A stretch of DNA of 12,052 bases from positions 1 to 12,052 of the forward strand of contig DASPJL010000103.1 in NCBI GenBank assembly GCA_035628645.1, given 5' to 3'. The notes under the pieces were generated by a model. The model saw only the letters and a list, made by a program, of their open reading frames with translations, was not told where the DNA came from and did no database searches. The position numbers and the translations under genes are program-made. This stretch comes from DASPJL01 sp035628645. Lineage in GTDB: Bacteria; Bacteroidota; Bacteroidia; Cytophagales; Cyclobacteriaceae. Below are positions 6,774-12,052 of the stretch, in pieces (position 1 is the first letter of the stretch; every line of letters starts with the position of its first letter).

Positions 6774-6860
6774 GCAGTCAAAAAGTCTATTGAGAATCCG
6801 CAAATTGAAGAATTGTCGAAAAAGGTTGAAGAGGAAAGGAAACTCATGGGAAGGAACTAA
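6774..6860 (+). pseudogene. 3' remnant of a second copy of the 7000-7587 membrane protein gene
   Basis: The frame at 6774-6860 encodes AVKKSIENPQIEELSKKV then EEERKLMGRN and a TAA. The last residues of the downstream intact protein are AVKRSNENPQNEELSKKV then AEERELIIRSR and a stop. By eye, 20 of 28 aligned residues are identical, and the match ends at the stop codon in both. Upstream of 6774 the similarity stops abruptly, and no start codon or transmembrane segments are present. This is best read as the leftover end of a tandem duplicate whose 5' part was deleted. Hairpin repeats R1 and R2 flank it, with R2 starting directly at its stop codon. Confidence 0.8.
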
Positions 6861-6861
6861 A

Positions 6862-6894
6862 TGAAGTGGTTTGTCGGGGACAAACCACGGTGAA
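6862..6894. repeat. Hairpin repeat copy R2 (perfect 10-bp stem)
   Basis: GTGGTTTGTC (6866-6875) pairs perfectly with GACAAACCAC (6879-6888) around a GGG loop and is followed by GGTGAAGG. It begins two bases after the stop codon of the gene remnant. Confidence 0.85.
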
Positions 6895-6999
6895 GGATTC
6901 TCAATCAGAAGAACTTACGGAACAAAAAACCTTTTTCCCTATTGGATATTAATAAAAAAAATTGCATGTTGATCCTCAGTTAAATATTCAAAACAAAAA

Positions 7000-7587
7000 A
7001 TGAAAATTGCAGAATTAATATTAGCCGGTATTGCCTTTATAGGATTACTGACGAATCTACTGGTACTTCCAGGTGGAGGTGCAATACTAGTCGTTTTTTT
7101 AAGTACGCTTTCTATGTTTTACTTGAGTCTCTCTTTTTTGATATTTAACCCTGAAATTATTTCAAAACAACCGGCAGATCAAGTCCGGTCAAAAGCGAAG
7201 CCTTTGAGAATAATAGGTTCAGTTGGAACAGGAATAGGGCTATCCATTGCGTTAGTCGGTATTTTATTTAAAATGATGCATTGGCCTGGATCAGCCGCAA
7301 TGCTTTTGGTCGGAGGAGTTGTAATAGGAATAGTTGCTGTTATAGCAACAATAAGGTTTATGACCACGAAATCTGTATTTTACAAAAACATTTTTATAAG
7401 GACTTCTGTCATTGGACTGATAACGTTGATTTTATATATGCTTCCACCCTATGCTCTTTTGAAGTTTAAGTACAAGGAGTATCCCAACTATATAGAGGCA
7501 GTAAAAAGGTCTAATGAGAATCCTCAAAATGAAGAACTCTCGAAAAAGGTTGCAGAGGAAAGAGAATTAATAATAAGGTCAAGGTAA
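7000..7587 (+). CDS. Multi-pass membrane protein with GldL-like HWPG motif
   Basis: This 195-residue protein has four or five hydrophobic helices (about 4-22, 27-49, 70-90, 98-119 and 131-149) and a charged C-terminal tail (about 155-195) ending in a short predicted helix (EELSKKVAEERELI). The segment FKMMHWPGSAAML (90-102) is strikingly like the FKxxHWPGA motif at the start of GldL, the inner-membrane component of the Bacteroidota gliding/type IX secretion motor. Real GldL has two N-terminal helices and a long cytoplasmic domain, so this is not GldL; it belongs to a related or convergent small membrane family that I do not recognise by name. The neighbouring remnant at 6774-6860 shows that the gene was once duplicated. 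It is flanked on both sides by hairpin repeats and is probably transcribed alone. Confidence 0.8.
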   Translation: MKIAELILAGIAFIGLLTNLLVLPGGGAILVVFLSTLSMFYLSLSFLIFNPEIISKQPADQVRSKAKPLRIIGSVGTGIGLSIALVGILFKMMHWPGSAAMLLVGGVVIGIVAVIATIRFMTTKSVFYKNIFIRTSVIGLITLILYMLPPYALLKFKYKEYPNYIEAVKRSNENPQNEELSKKVAEERELIIRSR

Positions 7588-7639
7588 AAAAAGGATGGCT
7601 CTCTGTTTCTAGTTTTCATTTATTTCAAGCATAATTCCT

Positions 7640-7700
7640 ATTCCTCGCACTTTGACCGGATGAAATAAAGTGGTTTGTCAGGAGAAACCACAGGGAAGGG
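7640..7700. repeat. Hairpin repeat copy R3
   Basis: Block order is ATTCCTCG, then CCGGATGAAATAAA, then GTGGTTT (7670-7676) pairing with AAACCAC (7685-7691) around GTCAGGAG, then AGGGAAGGG. It gives the longest version of the unit, about 60 bases. Confidence 0.75.
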
Positions 7701-7756
7701 ACTTTTAGACTTTAACTTATAGTATTAGGTTTACTTGCGCTCCAATTTTTTTGCTC

Positions 7757-7836
7757 AGGCCGCAGGGCCTTATGACCCCAACAGCTGAGCCTAACCGTGC
7801 AAAGCCTGCCCGACCAAAGGTTAGCCAAAGGCAGCT
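7757..7836. repeat. GC-rich block with nested inverted repeats
   Basis: AGGCC (7757-7761) pairs with GGCCT (7766-7770). Further on, AGCTG (7783-7787) and CTAACC (7791-7796) pair with CAGCT (7832-7836) and GGTTAG (7819-7824), forming a bulged long stem. It could be a structured RNA or a remnant of a mobile element; nothing decides between these. Confidence 0.35.
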
Positions 7837-7924
7837 TATGTGATCACTGCTATCTTTTCTCTAATGATTATTTTGAGTTTTTAATTTTGGAACATAGTTA
7901 CAAGAGGGATGTATCTCTGTCTCT

Positions 7925-7973
7925 ATTCCTGACAGGATGAAATAAAAGTGCCTTTCAGGAGACGCTGCAGCGA
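7925..7973. repeat. Degenerate hairpin repeat copy R4a
   Basis: ATTCCTGA, AGGATGAAATAAAAGTG and TTTCAGGAGA follow the block order of R3, but the stem arms are no longer complementary. In their place is a perfect 10-bp palindrome CGCTGCAGCG (7963-7972). It abuts the intact copy R4. Confidence 0.55.
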
Positions 7974-7980
7974 CAAAAAA

Positions 7981-8013
7981 AAGTGGTTTGTCGGTGGACA
8001 AACCACGGTGAAA
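7981..8013. repeat. Hairpin repeat copy R4 (perfect 10-bp stem)
   Basis: GTGGTTTGTC (7983-7992) pairs perfectly with GACAAACCAC (7997-8006) around the loop GGTG and is followed by GGTGAAAGG. It lies about 30 bases past the stop of the small lipoprotein gene, where it could also serve as a 3' end structure for that transcript. Confidence 0.85.
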
Positions 8014-8041
8014 GGCTTTTAAATTTTACCGCAAGATTCTG

Positions 8042-8221
8042 TTACTCATCCTGCATGTCTTCGCCAGCCTCTTCTACTGCCTCTCCTGCCTTTTCTTTGT
8101 TTTCTTTAGTGTCTTTTTTTACTCCCTTAGCGGTACTTGCGCAACCTGTTGTACCTGCCAATATTACTACCATTACAAGGCATGATAGATATGAAATTAC
8201 TTGCATTCTTAAATTTTTCAT
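8042..8221 (-). CDS. Entericidin-like small lipoprotein (59 residues)
   Basis: This short frame starts at an ATG at 8221 and ends with TAA at 8042. It encodes a signal peptide (MKNLRMQVIS then YLSCLVMVVILAG) with a lipobox TTGC (Cys27). A 32-residue mature part rich in Lys, Glu and Ala follows, containing GVKKDTKENKEKAGEAVEEAG. The GxxxKDTxxxxxKxGEAxEEA pattern resembles the entericidin/YqjD-like small amphipathic lipoproteins, which sit in the envelope and whose roles are often stress-related; any toxin or antidote function here would be speculation. It lies 82 bases downstream of the large AraC-type regulator gene on the same strand, so it could be read through from it, though a 14-bp palindrome in the gap suggests its own control. 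It is easily missed because it is under 60 codons and overlapped by a longer opposite-strand frame. Confidence 0.8.
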   Translation of the reverse strand: MKNLRMQVISYLSCLVMVVILAGTTGCASTAKGVKKDTKENKEKAGEAVEEAGEDMQDE

Positions 8222-8245
8222 AAGCTGATTTTTAAAATTTGAAAC

Positions 8246-8259
8246 ATGATCAGGATCAT
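8246..8259. promoter_or_regulatory. 14-bp palindrome ATGATC-AG-GATCAT upstream of the small lipoprotein
   Basis: A perfect 6-bp inverted repeat with a 2-base spacer lies 25-38 bases before the start codon of the small lipoprotein gene, a good position for an operator or a transcription-start-proximal site. The binding factor is unknown. Confidence 0.35.
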
Positions 8260-8279
8260 TTAACTCATTTTATTGCAGT

Positions 8280-8302
8280 GGGGTTTTATTATTTACAACC
8301 CC
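8280..8302 (-). terminator. Hairpin directly after the AraC-type regulator gene
   Basis: GGGGTT and AACCCC (8280-8285 and 8297-8302) form a 6-bp stem with an 11-base AT loop immediately after the stop codon of the minus-strand regulator gene. There is no T-run behind it on that strand, so it is a weak terminator candidate or a transcript-stabilising hairpin. Confidence 0.35.
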
Positions 8303-8303
8303 T

Positions 8304-10355
8304 CTACAGCAGCTCCTCCTCCTCCAACATTTCCCTGATCTCATTGTGCGTTTTCCAGAACTTGGTTTCTATCACCTTCATTGTTTTTTTGAATTCAGGA
8401 AGGTCTTTGATCTTTGAAATCATAGGATCATCCTCGTCATATAAAATAACCCAGTATATGTAATTATCTTCTTTTGAAAACAGTTTAAGGTGTTCGATTG
8501 CTTTTGCTGCATCCCCTTTGTAGGAATAGTAGCTTGATAAAAACAAGTGCTTGTAAATTGAATTGTAGGAGTCGGCAAAGCTTTTGAAACTTTCTAAATA
8601 CTCTTTTGATTCTTCCTCATAACCCATTTTAGACAATACAATGGCTATCCTTAAATGCTCATGCTTATAGATGTCGAGATTGAAGGTATCTCTAAGGTGG
8701 ATAAATCTTTTATAATAATGGTAGGCGCTTTTATAATCCCTCATTGAGTAACAGATTTTTGCAACATCCTGAAGAATCTCCAATCGAGTAGTGTCTTTTT
8801 TAAACACTTTAAGAAGACGTTCCCGGGCTTGAACAAGATTGTCGTTCTTAGCAACAAGGATAAAAGTCTTCACCCATTCGGAATAAGGATTCTCAGGGTT
8901 ATAGTCCAGCGACTTGTTGATGTATTTTAATGCCTCATCTAAAAATCCGGTTTGCATTAACGCGTTGCTCAGGTGCAAATAGTTGTAGCTAGTTGTTGTT
9001 GAATCCTGAGAAGCTACGTCCAGCCGGGCTCCTTTAAGTGCATACTGCAAATATTTCCCGGTATTAGGAATATAGTTGCTGTACAGGTCCGAAAGAAAAT
9101 TAATGACCAATGCTGAATTCGGATTGTACTCCAGAGCTTTTTCAAGATAGGGAACAGCAGATGGATATTCCTTCTTATTCATATAAAACATGGCTTTAGC
9201 CACAAGGCTGTTGGCTAGTTTGGAGTCAAACAACAATGCCTTGTCAGCAAACTCATTGAGCTCATCTACATGTTTTTTCTCTTTCTGAAAGATATCGAGG
9301 TAGTAAAAAGCGATGCCGGCATCAGCATAGGCGAGTCCAAATTCATTATCCTCGGCTATTGCCTTTTTATAAAAAAGGATAGCTTTTTCCAGGTTTTCAT
9401 GCCCTCCCTTATAAGATAGATCCCTGCCTTTCAGGTAATAATCGTAAGCAAGCAAATTATCGGTGGGCTTTTTTTCAATTCGTTTTTTTTCTTCAGGCGT
9501 AATAATTGCCTTCACTTCTTCCGCAATATTCTTGGAAATCTCCTCCTGTAATTCAAAAATGTTCTTGACCTCCCTTCGGTATTGTTTGCTCCAAAGGTGT
9601 TTGTCACTGGCAGCCTCAATCAACTGAATATTTAACAAAATACGGTCTCCAATCTTCTGCCCGCTTCCTTCGACAAAATAGTTTACATTCAACTCTTTGG
9701 CCATCTCAGGTATCGACTTTGATTTGTTGCGGTACTTTTCTGCTGATGTCCGGCTGATGACTTTTAAATCTTTTATTTTTTGAAGATTGTTCAATGTAGA
9801 CTCCATTATCCCATTGATCAGATAGATATTGGTGGAGTCGTTGCTGTCGTTTTTAAAGGGCAATACCGCAATTGATTTTTCTAAGGGTTGGGATGAAGGT
9901 AAATAGATATAAACAAGTATACCAACCATCAGCACTATAATCACTCCCACCACACCTGTTATTAAAAAGCTTCGCCTCCTTACGGGTGGGTCTGTAATGG
10001 TATTTATTTCGGTCAAATCCCTTTTTCCAACTTCTCCGGGCGAGTAACCATAGTACTCGCGAAAGCATTTGATAAAATAGGATACACTGGTAAACCCTAC
10101 TTGCTGGGACACCTCAGACACATTTAAAGAAGTAGTTCTCAACATTTCAAGGCCTCGCTTCAAACGTACCTGCCTTATTAATTGACTCACAGACAATTTA
10201 GTCAGCTTCTTTACCTTGCGTAGCAGGTTTGACCGACTCATGTTCATTTGTTCAGCCAATTCTGAAACCCCGAACTGCTCGTTGGAAATATTATTTTCCA
10301 CGTGAGAGGTGATTTGATTTAAAAAGTCATTTTCAACGAGACTTGAATCAGGCAT
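8304..10355 (-). CDS. Membrane-anchored AraC-type regulator with TolB/FlgO-like domain and TPRs
   Basis: This 683-residue one-component regulator has its DNA-binding domain first. Residues about 10-110 are an AraC/XylS double HTH (FGVSELAEQMNMSRSNLLRKVKKL, then LNVSEVSQQVGFTSVSYFIKCFREYYGYSPGEV). A basic RRRS and a single TM helix (about 130-152) follow. Residues about 160-290 resemble the TolB N-terminal/FlgO fold found in CadC- and cyclase-like regulators (SIAVLPFKNDSNDS, GIMESTLNNL, YFVEGSGQKIGDRILLNIQLI, LWSKQY). Residues about 300-640 hold several TPR-like repeats (AILFYKKAIAEDNEFGLAYADAG; AVPYLEKALEYNPNSALV; DEALKYINKSLDYNPENP). The positive-inside rule puts the HTH in the cytoplasm and the TolB-TPR part outside the membrane, so it probably senses an envelope signal. 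The divergent spacer carries tandem direct repeats suited to an AraC protein. Likely targets by position are the ankyrin-acyltransferase unit, the small lipoprotein, and itself. Confidence 0.88.
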   Translation of the reverse strand: MPDSSLVENDFLNQITSHVENNISNEQFGVSELAEQMNMSRSNLLRKVKKLTKLSVSQLIRQVRLKRGLEMLRTTSLNVSEVSQQVGFTSVSYFIKCFREYYGYSPGEVGKRDLTEINTITDPPVRRRSFLITGVVGVIIVLMVGILVYIYLPSSQPLEKSIAVLPFKNDSNDSTNIYLINGIMESTLNNLQKIKDLKVISRTSAEKYRNKSKSIPEMAKELNVNYFVEGSGQKIGDRILLNIQLIEAASDKHLWSKQYRREVKNIFELQEEISKNIAEEVKAIITPEEKKRIEKKPTDNLLAYDYYLKGRDLSYKGGHENLEKAILFYKKAIAEDNEFGLAYADAGIAFYYLDIFQKEKKHVDELNEFADKALLFDSKLANSLVAKAMFYMNKKEYPSAVPYLEKALEYNPNSALVINFLSDLYSNYIPNTGKYLQYALKGARLDVASQDSTTTSYNYLHLSNALMQTGFLDEALKYINKSLDYNPENPYSEWVKTFILVAKNDNLVQARERLLKVFKKDTTRLEILQDVAKICYSMRDYKSAYHYYKRFIHLRDTFNLDIYKHEHLRIAIVLSKMGYEEESKEYLESFKSFADSYNSIYKHLFLSSYYSYKGDAAKAIEHLKLFSKEDNYIYWVILYDEDDPMISKIKDLPEFKKTMKVIETKFWKTHNEIREMLEEEELL

Positions 10356-10626
10356 GGCTTTAAATAGATAGCGATGTAATTTTAAGAAAAATAGACAATC
10401 CGGCAGTCGGAATATTCTATTAAAATTTCTTTTTATCCTTCAAAAATAAAGGCATTTCCCGATATAATTTTGGCCTTTTACCTCATGTTTTGCATCATAA
10501 TTTATACGATGCGTCATAATTTATACTGCTCACCGCAAACTTTATAGTTATTTCCGCAAAGCTTTTAAACCCCTTCAGAAAGTCCGACTGACCTTTACAT
10601 CATACAAAATTTAAAAAAATCGAGCC
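10356..10626. other. Divergent control region
   Basis: This 271-base spacer lies between the AraC-type regulator (minus) and the ankyrin lipoprotein (plus). Apart from the direct repeats at 10492-10526, on the minus strand TATTTTTG (10441-10448) matches the -7 consensus TAnnTTTG and would give the regulator gene a leader of about 80 bases, but no -33 partner is clear. A partial echo of the direct repeat, ACATCATA, is at 10597-10604. Confidence 0.5.
10492..10526. promoter_or_regulatory. Tandem 16-bp direct repeats, likely AraC-type binding sites
   Basis: GCATCATAATTTATAC (10492-10507) and GCGTCATAATTTATAC (10511-10526) are identical at 15 of 16 positions and start 19 bp apart, close to two turns of the helix. 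AraC-family proteins typically bind such direct repeats as dimers. The site is about 100 bases before the ankyrin gene and about 140 before the regulator gene. Confidence 0.7.
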
Positions 10627-11214
10627 ATGCAAACACAAAAAAACATCGCCTTTAATTCAGTAGCACACATTCTTTTTTTTGCTGCCTTATTATTAATCGC
10701 CTCTTGTAAGGGAGGAAAAGATTCTGAACAGTCATCTGCTAAATCGGGGACAAATGAACCTCCTAAGATTGACATTCATACTGCTGTAGTTACCGGAAAT
10801 ATGAATGTCCTGAAGCAACATATTCTTGCCGGAACAAATCTTAATGAAAGAGATCCGTTTGGTGGATCAAGTCCATTGGTCAGTGCATCTGTATTCGGCA
10901 AAACTGAAGAAGCCAAAGCGCTGATAGAGGCAGGCGCCGATCTTAATTTTCAAAACAACGATGGATCCACCGCGCTTCATACAGCCGCATTTTTTTGCCG
11001 TCCTGAGATAGTGAAGATGCTTTTGGAAAAGGGCGCTGATAAAACAATTAAGAATAAGTTTAATGCTACTCCTTATGAAAGTGTCGCAGGTCCATTTAGT
11101 GAAGCTAAGAATTCTTATGACGTGATGGGAACAATACTTAGTCCTATGGGATTGAAATTGGACTATCCATACATTGAAAAGACACGTCCTGAAATTGCAG
11201 GAATGTTAAAATAG
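10627..11214 (+). CDS. Ankyrin-repeat lipoprotein
   Basis: This 195-residue protein begins with a long signal peptide and a lipobox IASC (Cys27), followed by a Ser/Lys/Gly-rich linker (28-46). Two good ankyrin repeats and parts of others then follow: DIHTAVVTGNMNVLKQHILAGTNLN (49-73), SPLVSASVFGKTEEAKALIEAGADLNFQN (82-110), and STALHTAAFFCRPEIVKMLLEKGADKTIKN (114-143). The last 45 residues (GPFSEAKNSYDV to the end) leave the repeat pattern. Ankyrin repeats bind partner proteins, so an envelope scaffold or inhibitor role is possible but unproven. The next gene starts 25 bases after its stop, so the two are almost certainly cotranscribed. Control by the divergent AraC-type regulator is inferred from the direct repeats in between. 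Confidence 0.85.
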   Translation: MQTQKNIAFNSVAHILFFAALLLIASCKGGKDSEQSSAKSGTNEPPKIDIHTAVVTGNMNVLKQHILAGTNLNERDPFGGSSPLVSASVFGKTEEAKALIEAGADLNFQNNDGSTALHTAAFFCRPEIVKMLLEKGADKTIKNKFNATPYESVAGPFSEAKNSYDVMGTILSPMGLKLDYPYIEKTRPEIAGMLK

Positions 11215-11239
11215 GTTTATCCATTCAAAATCTCATACA

Positions 11240-12052
11240 ATGTCAACAGCAAAAAGAAGATATGATATCGATTGGATAAGAGTGATTGCGATCGGCTTGC
11301 TTTTAATATATCATGTTGTGATTGGTTTTCAACCTTGGGGAACGATGATTGGGTTTATTGCAAACGAAAAACCGTGGAGTGCTTTATGGATTCCTATGAC
11401 CATGCTAAATATATGGAGAATTCCCCTTTTGTTTTTTGTATCGGGGATGGGCGTTTACTTTGCCATTCAGAAAAGAGATTGGAAGCAATTGCTTGTAGAA
11501 AGGGCAAGTAGAATCCTCATCCCATTTTTGTTTGGGATTTTCATGATCGTTCCTGTTCATACCTATATCTGGCAGCACTACTATAATTTAAGCATGGATT
11601 ATAGTCCTGATCCTGGTCATTTATGGTTTCTTGGCAACATCTTCATTTATGTAATAATTCTTTTACCTGTTTTCCTTTATCTAAAAAATAATGAAGATGG
11701 GAAAGTTGTCGGTTGGATAAAAAGATTATTGATGAATCCATTAGGATTGATCCTTGTGGTAGCTGCTTTTGTTGTTGAAGTGCTGGTTATTGATCCAAGA
11801 CCGTATGAATTGTATGCAATGACCTGGCATGGATTCTTCCTGGGGTTGATAGCCTTCTTCTTTGGCTTCTGTTTTGTATTAAGTGGGGAAGGATTTTTGA
11901 AAATGCTACTAAGATGGAAATGGCTTTTTCTATTCTTGGCGATTGTACAATTTAGTCTTCGGCTGGTTCTCTATCAAATGGCTCCGGGTTATTTGCTCGC
12001 CATTGAGTCCGTTTGGTGGATCCTATCCGTTTTTGCCTTTGGTTATAAATAC
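11240..12052 (+). CDS. Acyltransferase family 3 membrane protein (partial)
   Basis: The frame starts at an ATG at 11240 and stays open for 271 codons to the right edge; the family usually spans 330-400 residues. The N-terminus RRYDIDWIRVIAIGLLLIYH (6-25) is the signature of acyltransferase-3 proteins, including the conserved Arg14 and His25. The block WRIPLLFFVSGMGVYFAI (59-76) and the basic RASRILIPFLFG (88-99) are likewise family hallmarks, and HLWFLGNIFIYVIILLPVF (127-145) fits the LWFL motif. At least six hydrophobic helices are visible. Members O-acylate sugars, glycans or lipids at the membrane, for example OafA or OpgC types; the substrate here is unknown. It follows the ankyrin lipoprotein by 25 bases as a two-gene unit at least, and may be longer beyond the edge. 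Confidence 0.9.
   Translation, partial: MSTAKRRYDIDWIRVIAIGLLLIYHVVIGFQPWGTMIGFIANEKPWSALWIPMTMLNIWRIPLLFFVSGMGVYFAIQKRDWKQLLVERASRILIPFLFGIFMIVPVHTYIWQHYYNLSMDYSPDPGHLWFLGNIFIYVIILLPVFLYLKNNEDGKVVGWIKRLLMNPLGLILVVAAFVVEVLVIDPRPYELYAMTWHGFFLGLIAFFFGFCFVLSGEGFLKMLLRWKWLFLFLAIVQFSLRLVLYQMAPGYLLAIESVWWILSVFAFGYKY

Larger units (their letters stand above)
6560..6999. other. Repeat-rich intergenic stretch with a gene remnant
   Basis: This 440-base stretch contains two copies of the hairpin repeat (near 6634-6687 and 6862-6894) and, between them, the 28-codon remnant of a gene like the one that follows. The last 100 bases before the ATG at 7000 are AT-rich and presumably hold the promoter of that gene, although I cannot point to a convincing -33/-7 pair. 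No intact gene is supported on either strand. Confidence 0.65.
7588..8041. other. 454-base repeat-rich intergenic stretch
   Basis: No gene is supported here on either strand. The stretch holds hairpin repeat copies at 7640-7700, 7925-7973 and 7981-8013. In the middle is a markedly GC-richer block (about 7755-7840) with two inverted repeats. It separates the HWPG membrane protein gene from the converging small lipoprotein gene. Confidence 0.6.

Noticed and set aside
7783..7836. Integron attC site
   Set aside because: Only one arm fits the R-box consensus, the distance between boxes is too short, and no integrase or L boxes are visible.
7983..8228. 81-codon plus-strand frame starting inside hairpin repeat R4
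   Set aside because: The opposite strand carries a convincing lipoprotein with signal peptide and lipobox; this frame is its shadow and starts inside a repeat.
11272..11511. 79-codon plus-strand frame
   Set aside because: It overlaps the acyltransferase-3 gene in another frame, and that gene has the family signature from its first residues.

Overview
This window looks like a chromosomal segment from a Bacteroidota bacterium, most likely of the Cytophagales type. That is inferred from several lines of evidence: an AT-rich sequence, starts that mostly lack a Shine-Dalgarno sequence, many small lipoproteins with SGC/GSC/ASC/TGC lipoboxes, and a membrane protein carrying a GldL-like HWPG motif. 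A few upstream sequences also resemble the Bacteroidota -7 box TAnnTTTG. I see no rRNA, tRNA, CRISPR array, transposase or phage gene.

Layout. At 1-528 (minus) is the N-terminal part of an RsbR-like stress-signalling protein that runs off the left edge. After a 570-base spacer come an exported amidohydrolase lipoprotein (1099-2379) and a RibD/DHFR-fold reductase (2443-3009). A divergent pair follows: an HxlR regulator (3069-3446, minus) and a short-chain dehydrogenase (3543-4286, plus), sharing a spacer with a clear 14-bp palindromic operator. Next are a SnoaL-like protein (4471-4896, minus), a frameshifted small lipoprotein gene (4985-5289, minus), a DUF4440/SnoaL-like lipoprotein (5513-6016, plus) and a GNAT acetyltransferase (6059-6547, minus).

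The stretch 6600-8040 is repeat-rich. At least four copies of a short hairpin repeat built on GTGGTTTGTC surround a 195-residue membrane protein gene (7000-7587) and the remnant of a second copy of that gene's 3' end (6774-6860).

The right part looks like one regulatory neighbourhood. A 683-residue membrane-anchored regulator (AraC-type HTH, one TM helix, TolB/FlgO-like domain, TPRs; 8304-10355, minus) is followed by a 59-residue entericidin-like lipoprotein (8042-8221, minus). It is divergent from an ankyrin-repeat lipoprotein (10627-11214) and an acyltransferase-3 membrane protein (11240 to the right edge). The divergent spacer holds two nearly identical 16-bp direct repeats 19 bp apart, a good candidate binding site for the regulator. 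That these genes form an envelope-modification circuit is my inference from layout and domains only.

Three genes needed reading beyond simple long ORFs: the 59-residue lipoprotein, the frameshifted lipoprotein, and the acyltransferase that is cut by the window edge.
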